Assembly (NCBI GenBank): GCA_964592635.1
Contig: CAZQFZ010000112.1
Coordinates: 1-7,111 of the forward strand
Origin: VMCP01 sp964592635
GTDB taxonomy: Bacteria > Bacteroidota > Bacteroidia > NS11-12g > UBA955
Length of the DNA stretch: 7,111 nt
Reading direction: 5' to 3'
Shown here: one piece after another, positions 1-6,626 of the stretch
How positions within the stretch are numbered: the stretch's first letter is position 1
How the letters are laid out: each line of letters opens with the position of its first letter
Made by a program: the position numbers and the translations under genes
Notes under the pieces: model-generated
What the model saw: only the letters and a program-made list of their open reading frames with translations
What the model was told of the DNA's origin: nothing
Database searches by the model: none

Positions 1-41
1 ATGAAAACGCTCTGAGTTGTTCGATTGATTTTTGGGGACGA

Positions 42-1427
42 TTATTCGCCGTGTGCTTCTTTATGCTTATTTACGTGGTTAAAATATTCTTCCACATTTA
101 CATTTTTGGTTTTCAATGTAATCAACTCGCGAACTTTATCGTAAGCTTTTCTGTAGATTACTCGATCTGACATTTGCATAACGAATTCACGTTCTTCCAA
201 ACGCTTCATTACTGTAGATGCTAAAAATTCATCACCCATGGAAATGTTCAATCCATATTGACGATACATTCCAGCATAGTACACTTTTGCTTCATCAATT
301 ACTTCAGCTTCAGTTGCTTGCAATTCATTAGCTGCTGCAATTTTATCAATGATCAAACGACGTTTAAGTGCTTCTCTTTCTTGAGCATATTTTTCGTCGA
401 TATTGCTTTCAGTGTAATGTTCAGGTTTAGTAGTTATTAACCAACGTTTTAAAAACTCATCGGGTAAATTAAAATCATGCTTTTGCATAATTAAATGTCC
501 GATTTCATGATCCAACCACAAGGAAGCTTCGTTCTTGTAATAGTGCTCTAAATTGGTTTTAACACGGTTGCGGTATTCCTCTTCATTTTTAGGAGTTTCT
601 TCACCAGGTAATACTTCTTTGAAGTATTCTTCTGTTAATTCAGGTAAAATACGCGACTTAACTTCTGTAACCTTAATACTAAATTTAGAAGAAAGGTCAT
701 TGATGCCTTCTTTAGGTAGACCTAAAGCATTGCTGATAACGCTTTCGTTGTCGTTGAACAATTTGCGAACATCTCCAGTAACTATGGCATCTTTAGAAAC
801 ACCCACGAATTGTTTTTGAAGCTTTTTATCTTCAATCATCGAAGGAACAAAACTCACTGGCTTGTTTTCGACACCACCTTCTAAAGTTTCACCTTTATCG
901 TTTAATTCGGTAACCTCTGCATAAACAATGCTTTCTTCATCCGATACTTCAGCATCTTCTAATTTAGCGTGACGTTTACGAGCATAATCGATATCTTCAT
1001 CTACTTCTTTATCAGAAACAGAAATTTCAAAGTTTTCTAATTGGTCTTTAGAATTCAAGTTCAATTCGAACTGAGGAGCCATCCCCAAATCAAATGCGAA
1101 GCTGAAATTTTCGCTATTTTCAATGTCCAATTGACTGTCAATACGAGTTGATCCGATAGGATAACCTAAAGTTTCCAGTTTTTCAGTTTCTATATAATTG
1201 TTTAAAGCTTCAGAAGCCAAGTTTTGAATTTCATCGGCTAATACGGATTTTCCATACATTTTTTGGATCATTCCTAATGGAGCTTTTCCGGGACGGAATC
1301 CTTTAATGTTTGCCGATTTTTGGATTTTCTTTAGTTGTGCTTCAACTTTTTCAGTGTAGTCGTTTTTTTCTAATTCAACTACTACGGTAGCTTCTAAATC
1401 GCTGTGTTTTTCTAAACGGATATTCAC
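42..1427 (-). CDS. tig: Trigger factor, ribosome-associated chaperone (GTG start)
   Basis: Trigger factor binds the ribosome near the peptide exit tunnel and shelters nascent cytosolic chains. The 461-residue product has the family order. The N-terminal ribosome-binding domain (about 1-135) carries the signature GFRPGKAP at residues 43-50, the same position as in the E. coli protein. A PPIase-position domain (about 160-257) follows, then a helical C-terminal chaperone domain from the LPELT motif at 261-265 onward. The PPIase-like segment is divergent: the FKBP-type IPGFE stretch is not recognisable, so prolyl isomerase activity is doubtful (inference). The start is GTG at 1427, because VNIRLEKHSDLEA aligns with the usual trigger factor N-terminus (MNI...). 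An in-frame ATG at 1559 would add 44 residues translated from the tRNA-Leu gene and its terminator, so it is spurious. No strong promoter lies between the tRNA terminator and the start. In many bacteria clpP follows tig; the sequence left of 42 is too short to show it. Confidence 0.96.
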   Translation of the reverse strand: MNIRLEKHSDLEATVVVELEKNDYTEKVEAQLKKIQKSANIKGFRPGKAPLGMIQKMYGKSVLADEIQNLASEALNNYIETEKLETLGYPIGSTRIDSQLDIENSENFSFAFDLGMAPQFELNLNSKDQLENFEISVSDKEVDEDIDYARKRHAKLEDAEVSDEESIVYAEVTELNDKGETLEGGVENKPVSFVPSMIEDKKLQKQFVGVSKDAIVTGDVRKLFNDNESVISNALGLPKEGINDLSSKFSIKVTEVKSRILPELTEEYFKEVLPGEETPKNEEEYRNRVKTNLEHYYKNEASLWLDHEIGHLIMQKHDFNLPDEFLKRWLITTKPEHYTESNIDEKYAQEREALKRRLIIDKIAAANELQATEAEVIDEAKVYYAGMYRQYGLNISMGDEFLASTVMKRLEEREFVMQMSDRVIYRKAYDKVRELITLKTKNVNVEEYFNHVNKHKEAHGE

Positions 1428-1456
1428 GGTCGTATGAATTAATAATGCTGTTAAAC

Positions 1457-1485
1457 AAAAAATGGAACCCGAAGTTCCATTTTTT
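1457..1485 (-). terminator. Rho-independent terminator of tRNA-Leu
   Basis: A perfect 12-bp inverted repeat pairs 1457-1468 with 1474-1485. Read on the minus strand it is AAAAAATGGAAC, loop TTCGG, then GTTCCATTTTTT. The stem ends in a run of six T, and the loop contains the TTCG sequence typical of stable terminator hairpins. It starts 8 nt after the tRNA 3' end, so it most likely ends the tRNA transcript. Because of the A run on the other side it could also work on the plus strand, where no gene reads into it. It lies only 29 nt upstream of the tig start codon, so it is also part of the tig leader if transcription reads through. Confidence 0.85.
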
Positions 1486-1492
1486 GAGTTCG

Positions 1493-1574
1493 TGCACGCG
1501 GAGGGACTCGAACCCCCACGCCTCGCGGCGCCAGATCCTAAGTCTGGTGCGGCTACCAATTACGCCACGCGTGC
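1493..1574 (-). tRNA. tRNA-Leu (anticodon UAG)
   Basis: This 82-nt gene folds as a class II tRNA. The 7-bp acceptor stem is GCACGCG with CGCGTGC, and the discriminator base is A. The D-loop contains the invariant GG. The anticodon stem CCAGA/TCTGG encloses the loop CTTAGGA, giving anticodon TAG (1538-1540), which reads CUN leucine codons. A long variable arm CGCCGCGAGGCG with a 4-bp stem is as expected for Leu. The T arm has stem GGGGG/CCCTC and loop TTCGAGT. The 3' CCA is not encoded and must be added by tRNA nucleotidyltransferase. A -7 promoter element lies about 30 nt upstream and a terminator directly downstream, so this is a self-contained unit. Confidence 0.97.
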
Positions 1575-1604
1575 AGACTCGTATGTTCTTCTCAAACGAG
1601 AGTG

Positions 1605-1612
1605 CAAAGATA
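1605..1612 (-). promoter_or_regulatory. Bacteroidota -7 promoter element for tRNA-Leu
   Basis: On the minus strand the sequence reads TATCTTTG, a perfect match to the Bacteroidota housekeeping -7 consensus TAnnTTTG. It lies about 30 nt before the tRNA 5' end, which would give a precursor leader of roughly 20-25 nt. No good TTG -33 element is seen at the usual distance. Downstream, CTCGT/ACGAG (1578-1582 with 1596-1600) could form a small hairpin in the pre-tRNA leader. Confidence 0.7.
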
Positions 1613-1682
1613 ATACTTTTTTAATATAAATCCCACCCATTTGAAATTTTAATTAAAAAATCAATCGAATGCTACGAAATTT

Positions 1683-3989
1683 TTATTTGGTGTCAATCAA
1701 AGTAAATTGATACTTGATGATCTTTTTAGGATTAATCGTAATGGTTATGTAAATGGTTTCGCCTTCAGGCAGCATTTTGAATTCCGATTCCCGAATGGGG
1801 GGGGTAAAAATCAATGTGCTGAATGGTAACATGGGTGCCTTTTCAACTTTTACCGATGTGCATTTAATTTTATCTAAGCTTTTGGAACTAATTTCTACCG
1901 TAGCTTTACTCAAATCTCCCATCATAGAAAAACTCCATTTATCAAATAAGAACATTTTGGGACAATACCCCTGTGGGGGCCAACTAATAAAATTCTTGGT
2001 ATAAAAGGCACTATCCAATAGCTTGTCGTTGGGATTTACCATCCAAAATACACTATTATTCTCACTGGATCCAAATCCGTAGTATTTGGCATTGGGGGCC
2101 AAAATGTACTGACGGTTGTAAAGTTCTTCGCTTTTTTCATCCGACATCAAAACAGTAGCAGCAATGGCCGGATTGTTGTCTTTAACTGCCTGCCCGAATT
2201 GAGCCGCTTCTACAGCATTATTGCTGTAGCACAAATGGGTTTCTGGTGTTGGTTCACGTGTAAAAACCCCAACAGGTGCATACATAACTGAAGCCTCTTG
2301 GCATTTTTGAGCTTGCAACTTATTATAGGTCACAATTTCTTTAACCCCAGCATTTTGACGGAAATAATTGATTCGATCGGTTACTTTTTGAACGGTAGAA
2401 TCCGGCATACTTCCGTAGTTGCATTTTTTTGATAATCCGTCCCATCCAGTCAATGCTCTCATTTCATTGCCCACTTTTTTATTGTAAATCCGGGTGTTTT
2501 TGTAACGTATTTCAAAGTCCAACTTGGCAATTTTCTTGGCAAAACTGTCAATTCTACTATTTTTTGGAAATTCTCTTTTCAATCGGTTAAAATGGCTCCA
2601 AGTAATTTCCATTTCCTTTTTCAATAGAAACGTATCAATTGCTCGAACCAATAAACGTTCTTTATCTGCATTTAATTCCAAAACGGTTTTCGGGAAGTCA
2701 GCTCTCAATTGATCGTTTAAGTTGAATAAATATTTAAACTCAGTTTCATTGATGTTTCCATTTTTCCATTTGTTGTAAATGGATTGTTTATGGATTTTCA
2801 TTTGATTGTTTTTTGGATATGTAACCACCGAATGATTGATCAAAGCAAAAATTAACCGTTTGCTAACGGTTGCAGGTGGGTTTTTGAGAATAGATTCAAG
2901 TCCTGCTTCATTGATTTGTGGAGTTGAAAACACCAATGGATACCATTTATAAAAGAAATATACAATTCCTTTTTCGGTGTTTTTAGCCATGAAATATTTC
3001 AAACATTCATTGATAAATAACAAACTATCATTGGTTAAAAAGATGTCTTTTTTCTGATTGGCTTTTCTAAGAGATAGGGCCTTTTTATCCGCAAAAAAAG
3101 CGGAGTCAATTTCCTTTGCAGTGTTTAAATCATTTCGAACAAAAACATAATTTAACCGTTCGAGATAATAATCATTTTGTAAATCCAAAAAGTAATAATC
3201 GTTTTTATCATAAACCAAACCCATATTGATCCATTTCAACAATTGAGTATTCAAAGCGAATTCTTTGCGTAGCTTTTCGATTTTATTTTTTACTACAATC
3301 AAAGCGGTGCGGGTTAATTTTATATCGTTTGGAAATATGTCTAAGCCATATTCAATGTATATAATTGAACTGTCCTCGTTATTACGATCGGCATAGTATT
3401 TTGCTAGTTCTTGATATACTTTTAGGTTGTATGTATGTTTTTGTGTGTTTTGTTCCCAAGAATTGTGCATCCATTCAGAAACTTTGGTAAGAATAGGGAA
3501 GGCACTCTTGAAATTGTTTATTTCAAAAAAACTTAGGCCCAAATGCGTGTATGCAACGGTATCTTTGGATAACTCGTAACACGTTTGAAACACCGGAATT
3601 GCTTTGGAAAATTGATCCCTTCTATAATATTCTAATCCTTCTAATAAATAGTGATCGCTGATACTTTTGTAGAGCCACGTATATTCTTCTTTCAACTCCT
3701 TATCTTTATCTTTCATCTCCGCCTTATCGAGTGATTTTAAGCAGGCCTTGGTGTAGTTCATTTCCGAATTGAATTTCGGATCTTTAGCCATTTCTAACTC
3801 GGCCCAAGCTCGGATGTAAAGCAATTCGGTTAAAGAACGATCTTTTTCGATACCCTTTTCGCAAATTTTTACAGCTTTCTCGTATTGTTTTGCTGCAATT
3901 GCTTTTTTTGCTTTTACGATACTAACGGCTTGTCCGAATGACAATCCCCCGAAAAAAAAGGTAAAAACAACAAGTAGTAGTCTAGTCAT
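1683..3989 (-). CDS. Secreted TPR-repeat protein with C-terminal CAP/SCP-like domain
   Basis: The 768-residue product starts with a Sec signal peptide: a basic start, a hydrophobic core at 4-18 and a probable cut near FGQ at 18-20. No lipobox cysteine is present, so it should be periplasmic or exported. Residues about 27-240 are helical TPR-like repeats, clearest at 30-64, 121-170 and 191-222. A long lysine-rich middle region (240-510) has no recognised domain. Residues about 530-650 resemble bacterial CAP (SCP/PR1, YkwD-like) domains: a helix with INYFRQNAGV (540-549), a His at 585, and YNRQYILAPNAKYYGFG (624-640) matching the family's GHRxxIL...xGxG block. WPPQGYCP (670-677) and WSFSM (685-689) follow, which occur after some bacterial CAP domains. 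The CAP match is divergent; the usual second His is Asn625. The stop of the upstream PKD/Ig-like secreted gene lies 30 bp before this start, on the same strand, so the two are probably co-transcribed. The biological role is unknown; envelope or surface binding is only inferred. Confidence 0.8.
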   Translation of the reverse strand: MTRLLLVVFTFFFGGLSFGQAVSIVKAKKAIAAKQYEKAVKICEKGIEKDRSLTELLYIRAWAELEMAKDPKFNSEMNYTKACLKSLDKAEMKDKDKELKEEYTWLYKSISDHYLLEGLEYYRRDQFSKAIPVFQTCYELSKDTVAYTHLGLSFFEINNFKSAFPILTKVSEWMHNSWEQNTQKHTYNLKVYQELAKYYADRNNEDSSIIYIEYGLDIFPNDIKLTRTALIVVKNKIEKLRKEFALNTQLLKWINMGLVYDKNDYYFLDLQNDYYLERLNYVFVRNDLNTAKEIDSAFFADKKALSLRKANQKKDIFLTNDSLLFINECLKYFMAKNTEKGIVYFFYKWYPLVFSTPQINEAGLESILKNPPATVSKRLIFALINHSVVTYPKNNQMKIHKQSIYNKWKNGNINETEFKYLFNLNDQLRADFPKTVLELNADKERLLVRAIDTFLLKKEMEITWSHFNRLKREFPKNSRIDSFAKKIAKLDFEIRYKNTRIYNKKVGNEMRALTGWDGLSKKCNYGSMPDSTVQKVTDRINYFRQNAGVKEIVTYNKLQAQKCQEASVMYAPVGVFTREPTPETHLCYSNNAVEAAQFGQAVKDNNPAIAATVLMSDEKSEELYNRQYILAPNAKYYGFGSSENNSVFWMVNPNDKLLDSAFYTKNFISWPPQGYCPKMFLFDKWSFSMMGDLSKATVEISSKSLDKIKCTSVKVEKAPMLPFSTLIFTPPIRESEFKMLPEGETIYITITINPKKIIKYQFTLIDTK
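1797..1804 (-). repeat. C8 homopolymer in the TPR-CAP gene
   Basis: Eight consecutive G on the plus strand (C on the coding strand) encode Thr729-Pro730-Pro731. A C8 tract is rare in AT-rich coding sequence and is a known kind of slippage-prone site. A one-base change would replace the last 37 residues or so. Confidence 0.9.
3952..3959 (-). repeat. T8 homopolymer in the signal peptide of the TPR-CAP gene
   Basis: T8 followed by C and then G5 on the coding strand encodes Phe11-Phe12-Phe13-Gly14-Gly15 in the signal peptide core. A one-base slip here would stop production of the full protein, so the site is a possible on/off switch, with only the sequence pattern as support. Confidence 0.85.
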
Positions 3990-4019
3990 AGTTTGTTTGA
4001 AATAGTATGTTTAGATGAA

Positions 4020-5072
4020 TTATCTGATTAAATGAAAATCTTTTTTTACTACGCGGCGGAAAGTGTCATTGCCTATCAACTCGAGCAGAACCACATATAC
4101 TCCGTCTTGAGCTGGTTCGCCATTGAAAAGTCCGTTCCATCCGTCATTCATTACATTGGTTTCAAATACTTTTTCGCCCCAACGATTGTAAATACGCATA
4201 TTCATGCTTTTAAAACCCTCGATATAGGGGGTGAAAACGTCGTTGGGAGCGGCGTCATTTGGAGTAAATGCGTTGGGAACATAAATTACCGGCGGGCAGC
4301 TATCGATCAGGTTGATATTGTCGGTAGTTTCACATCCATCAATACTTGTAGCCTTGCAGGTGTAGGTTCCCGCCATATTGGCTGTGATGCTCGGAGTGGT
4401 TTCGCCTGTGGGCAACCAACTGTACGTATAAGATGGGTCATTTGCTGCACCTAAGGTGACAATTATATTTCTGCAAACAAACATATTGGCACCCAATTCG
4501 AGTGTTGGAATTATTCCTTTTTTTACGGTTATAGTTTTTTCTAAAAACGCACAAATGTTTTCAACTCTCACTTTATAAGTTCCTGCTTGATTGATGTTTA
4601 AAGTTCGGAGTGTATCGCCAGGTTTTAAACTAACATTGGGACTACTCCATATGTATCGGTTATACAACGCTGCATTTCCAGCATCGAGGGTAAGATTAAT
4701 TTGTGATACACAAATAATGGTATCTCGGATGGGAATGTTGGATAGTGTGCCATCGATTACCAAAACATAGGCTTCGTTGGTATCTCTTTCGCCGTTGCTA
4801 AAAATGCTGATACACGTTGTTTTGAACAAGCCAGGATTGGGGTACTGCACAGAAGGTTCACGAAGGATAGACATTGCTGGACTTCCGCCTTCAAATGTCC
4901 AAAACCAGCCTATAGATGGCAGCGAACTACCGGTATTGAATTCTCTGTAGTTGATGGTTCCTCCCTTGCAAATTACGGTTGAGGGTGTTTGAGCTTGTAG
5001 AGATGAAAACATTAAATACAAACCAAGTAAGCTTAAGTATTTAATTTTCAATGGGCTAAAGATATTTTTCAT
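4020..5072 (-). CDS. Type IX-secreted PKD/Ig-like protein with type B (gliding-motility-associated) C-terminal domain
   Basis: The 350-residue product has a signal peptide (1-28, ending SLQAQ). A PKD-like domain follows at about 29-108, with WFWTFEGGSP at 56-65. Two Ig-like modules follow at about 113-185 and 190-260, each with a cysteine pair (121/174 and 200/239), suggesting disulfides outside the cytoplasm. The last 85 or so residues match the gliding-motility-associated C-terminal (CHU_C type) family: YVPNAFTPND at 264-273, IYNRWGEKVFE at 294-304, DGWNG at 310-314, GVYV at 324-327 and a final HLIR. This domain is a type B sorting signal for the type IX secretion system, so the protein should be exported and surface-attached or released. 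I chose ATG at 5072; an in-frame TTG at 5093 lies inside the -7 promoter element and is rejected. No PorP/SprF-like partner gene is adjacent. A CAP-domain gene follows after 30 bp. The binding target is unknown. Confidence 0.9.
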   Translation of the reverse strand: MKNIFSPLKIKYLSLLGLYLMFSSLQAQTPSTVICKGGTINYREFNTGSSLPSIGWFWTFEGGSPAMSILREPSVQYPNPGLFKTTCISIFSNGERDTNEAYVLVIDGTLSNIPIRDTIICVSQINLTLDAGNAALYNRYIWSSPNVSLKPGDTLRTLNINQAGTYKVRVENICAFLEKTITVKKGIIPTLELGANMFVCRNIIVTLGAANDPSYTYSWLPTGETTPSITANMAGTYTCKATSIDGCETTDNINLIDSCPPVIYVPNAFTPNDAAPNDVFTPYIEGFKSMNMRIYNRWGEKVFETNVMNDGWNGLFNGEPAQDGVYVVLLELIGNDTFRRVVKKDFHLIR

Positions 5073-5090
5073 CGTTTTTGCGGCAAGGAA

Positions 5091-5098
5091 CAAAGTTA
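5091..5098 (-). promoter_or_regulatory. -7 promoter element for the type IX-secreted protein operon
   Basis: The minus strand reads TAACTTTG, a perfect TAnnTTTG match, 18 nt before the ATG at 5072. The predicted leader is only about 10-14 nt, too short for complex leader control. No clear TTG is found at the -33 position. It probably drives both the secreted protein and the TPR-CAP gene, since no comparable element lies in the 30 bp between them. Confidence 0.6.
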
Positions 5099-5136
5099 TA
5101 AAAATGGATTGAAATAATTGTTATTTTTATTGTAGT

Positions 5137-5150
5137 TAACGTTTTCGTTA
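5137..5150. promoter_or_regulatory. Perfect inverted repeat upstream of the secreted-protein gene
   Basis: TAACG-TTTT-CGTTA is a perfect 5-bp inverted repeat with a 4-nt centre. It lies about 40 bp upstream of the -7 element of the secreted-protein gene and about 87 bp downstream of the dinB stop. It has no T run, so it is a poor terminator for dinB. A regulator binding site is possible but unproven, and a match this short can occur by chance. Confidence 0.3.
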
Positions 5151-5237
5151 TACATCTAATTTAATTTTTCATTGGAGTTTGTGTTATTGGGGGTAACCAA
5201 TGATTCGTTTTTCGAGGTTAAATCGTTTTCACTGGGA

Positions 5238-6497
5238 TTAAATCTTTCGATTAGCAAGCAATATGGGCGCGCTACCATCGAATGGATTATCGTATCTTCC
5301 AATGGTTTTCGCGTCCATTCCATTGGCTCGTTTTACCGCATGATCGCCGAAGCGATTTCGAATTTTATCCATAGCCTGATACAGGTGCACCATTTCTTCG
5401 GTGTCTTCAAATAGGTTGATTTGCATTCCCCCGCCAATAAGATCACTGAATCGAACCCCAACCAAACGAATCAACTGCCTTCGTTGATAGAGTTTATCGA
5501 AAATTTCGAGCGTTCGTTTGATTAAGGTATGGTCGGCACTGGTATAGGGAATTTTGCTTTGTTGCGAGTAGGTGTTGAAATCACTGTATCGAATCTTAAC
5601 GGTAACACAAGCACAGAGTTTATTGCCTTTTCGAAGTTGATAAGCCAAATTCTCAGCCATAGCGCTGAGTAAGTTTCGGAGCATAACCACATCAATCGTG
5701 TCGTTTTCAAAAGTTCGTTCAGTACTGATGCTTTTTCTTTCATGATAGGGGATGACCGGTCGGTGGTCGATTCCCTGAGCCTTGCTCCAGAGCTCAAGTC
5801 CTGGTTTGTGAAGTGTTTTGAACATCAATTCTCGGGGAATTTCCTGAAGGGTTTTGATGTACTGAATTCCTAAATTTCTCAGTGTTTTGTAGGTTTCACC
5901 TCCAACACCGGGTATGGTTTTTACCGAAAGTGGCGATAAAAAAAACTTTTCTTGCCCGTGTTCTACATACTTTTGGCCCGCGGGCTTGGCCACCCCAGTG
6001 GCAATCTTGGAAACCGTTTTGTTGGAAGATAATCCAAAACTGATGGGGAGCCCTGTTTCACGTTGTATGCGCTCCCTCAACTCTTGGGCTAATTTCCAAC
6101 TGCCAAAAAAACGCTCCATGCCTGTAAGGTCAATGTAAAATTCATCGATACTGCTTTTCTCATAAAGTGGAACCGTTTCCGCTATGATTTCCGTAACCAT
6201 ATGTGAATATTGACTGTATCGGTGAGAATCTCCCCGAATAAAAATAGCATCGGGACAAAGAATCCGGGCCTGCTTCATCGGCATGGCGCTGTGTACGCCG
6301 TATTTTCGGGCCTCGTAGCTACAGCTCGACACCACACCACGGTCGCTCATGCCACCAATAATTAACGGTTTGCCTTGTAAGGATGAATTTTGAAGCCGCT
6401 CTACACTCACAAAGAACGAATCCAAGTCCATGTGGGTAATTTGTCGCTGAAAATTAAAGGGAGCCGGCTCCTGGTGATGAGAATAAATGGACTTCAT
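5238..6497 (-). CDS. dinB: DNA polymerase IV (Y-family translesion polymerase)
   Basis: This enzyme copies past damaged bases with low fidelity. The 419-residue product shows the Y-family palm: HMDLDSFFVSVE (22-33) gives Asp24 with steric-gate Phe29, and SSIDEFYIDLTG (115-126) gives Asp118 and Glu119. These are the three catalytic metal ligands, all intact. YEARKYGVHSAMP (61-73) is the conserved finger motif. A helix-hairpin-helix with PGVG at 196-199 forms the thumb, and the little-finger domain follows (about 245-355). QINLF at 359-363 matches the beta-clamp binding consensus. Unlike in E. coli, where that motif ends the protein, a 56-residue tail follows. I chose ATG at 6497; an in-frame TTG at 6503 is possible but two codons longer and less likely. 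A -7 element (6533-6540) lies 35 nt upstream. No recognisable LexA box is seen. The gene is divergent from the SDR gene. Confidence 0.96.
   Translation of the reverse strand: MKSIYSHHQEPAPFNFQRQITHMDLDSFFVSVERLQNSSLQGKPLIIGGMSDRGVVSSCSYEARKYGVHSAMPMKQARILCPDAIFIRGDSHRYSQYSHMVTEIIAETVPLYEKSSIDEFYIDLTGMERFFGSWKLAQELRERIQRETGLPISFGLSSNKTVSKIATGVAKPAGQKYVEHGQEKFFLSPLSVKTIPGVGGETYKTLRNLGIQYIKTLQEIPRELMFKTLHKPGLELWSKAQGIDHRPVIPYHERKSISTERTFENDTIDVVMLRNLLSAMAENLAYQLRKGNKLCACVTVKIRYSDFNTYSQQSKIPYTSADHTLIKRTLEIFDKLYQRRQLIRLVGVRFSDLIGGGMQINLFEDTEEMVHLYQAMDKIRNRFGDHAVKRANGMDAKTIGRYDNPFDGSAPILLANRKI
5938..5945 (-). repeat. T8 homopolymer within dinB
   Basis: Eight A on the plus strand (T on the coding strand) encode Phe185-Phe186-Leu187. 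A run this long can cause polymerase slippage, but T8 runs are not rare in AT-rich genomes. Confidence 0.9.
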
Positions 6498-6532
6498 AGA
6501 CAATAATAGATTAAAAATGATAAAAAAATTAA

Positions 6533-6540
6533 CAAAAATA
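6533..6540 (-). promoter_or_regulatory. -7 promoter element for dinB
   Basis: The minus strand reads TATTTTTG, a perfect TAnnTTTG match, 35 nt before the dinB ATG, which predicts a leader of about 28 nt. The closest upstream TTG (minus strand, 6556-6558) is 15 nt away, shorter than the usual -33 spacing. The flanking octamer TGTCAACA (6541-6548) has inverted TGT/ACA arms but is too short to call an operator. Confidence 0.55.
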
Positions 6541-6553
6541 TGTCAACAATATA

Positions 6554-6580
6554 ATCAATTTAATTCGTATTCGCATCAAT
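6554..6580. repeat. Direct repeat ATCAAT spaced by 21 bp
   Basis: ATCAAT occurs at 6554-6559 and 6575-6580, exactly 21 bp apart, which puts both copies on the same face of the helix. The pair sits between the dinB and SDR promoters. It could be a regulator site; six-base AT-rich repeats also arise by chance. Confidence 0.2.
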
Positions 6581-6600
6581 ATGTGGAAAGAAAATATTCA

Positions 6601-6626
6601 ATTTTGGAAGAGGTACGAACCAAAAT
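6601..6626. promoter_or_regulatory. Inverted repeat upstream of the SDR gene
   Basis: ATTTTGG (6601-6607) and CCAAAAT (6620-6626) form a perfect 7-bp inverted repeat with a 12-nt spacer, ending 27 bp before the SDR start codon. The arms can be extended past an A/A mismatch by four further pairs, one of them G-T. The left arm overlaps CAATTTTG (6599-6606), a one-mismatch -7 element for the SDR gene. It could be an operator covering that promoter, or a hairpin in the leader if transcription starts further upstream. Confidence 0.4.

Noticed and set aside
1428..1559. In-frame extension of tig to an ATG at 1559 (44 more residues)
   Set aside because: The extension is the translated tRNA-Leu gene and its terminator; trigger factor homology starts at the GTG at 1427.
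1648..1661. Palindrome TTTTAATTAAAA downstream of the TPR-CAP gene
   Set aside because: It is pure A/T with no loop and no G/C pairs, so it is a weak terminator and likely compositional.
4032..4454. Plus-strand open frame of 140 residues
   Set aside because: It is antisense to the diagnostic type IX C-terminal domain and Ig-like module on the minus strand.
5073..5093. Upstream TTG start for the type IX-secreted protein
   Set aside because: The TTG is part of the perfect -7 promoter element, and ATG at 5072 begins a normal signal peptide.
5182..5201. Candidate dinB terminator hairpin ATTGG/CCAAT
   Set aside because: The stem is only 5 bp, there is an alternative GTTA/TAAC pairing, and no T run follows.
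5522..5797. Second minus-strand frame inside dinB (91 residues)
   Set aside because: It is an out-of-frame shadow of the intact polymerase reading frame.
6517..6548. E. coli-like TTGACA / TATCAT promoter for dinB
   Set aside because: Bacteroidota housekeeping promoters use TAnnTTTG; the match in AT-rich DNA is likely coincidental and a perfect -7 element overlaps it.
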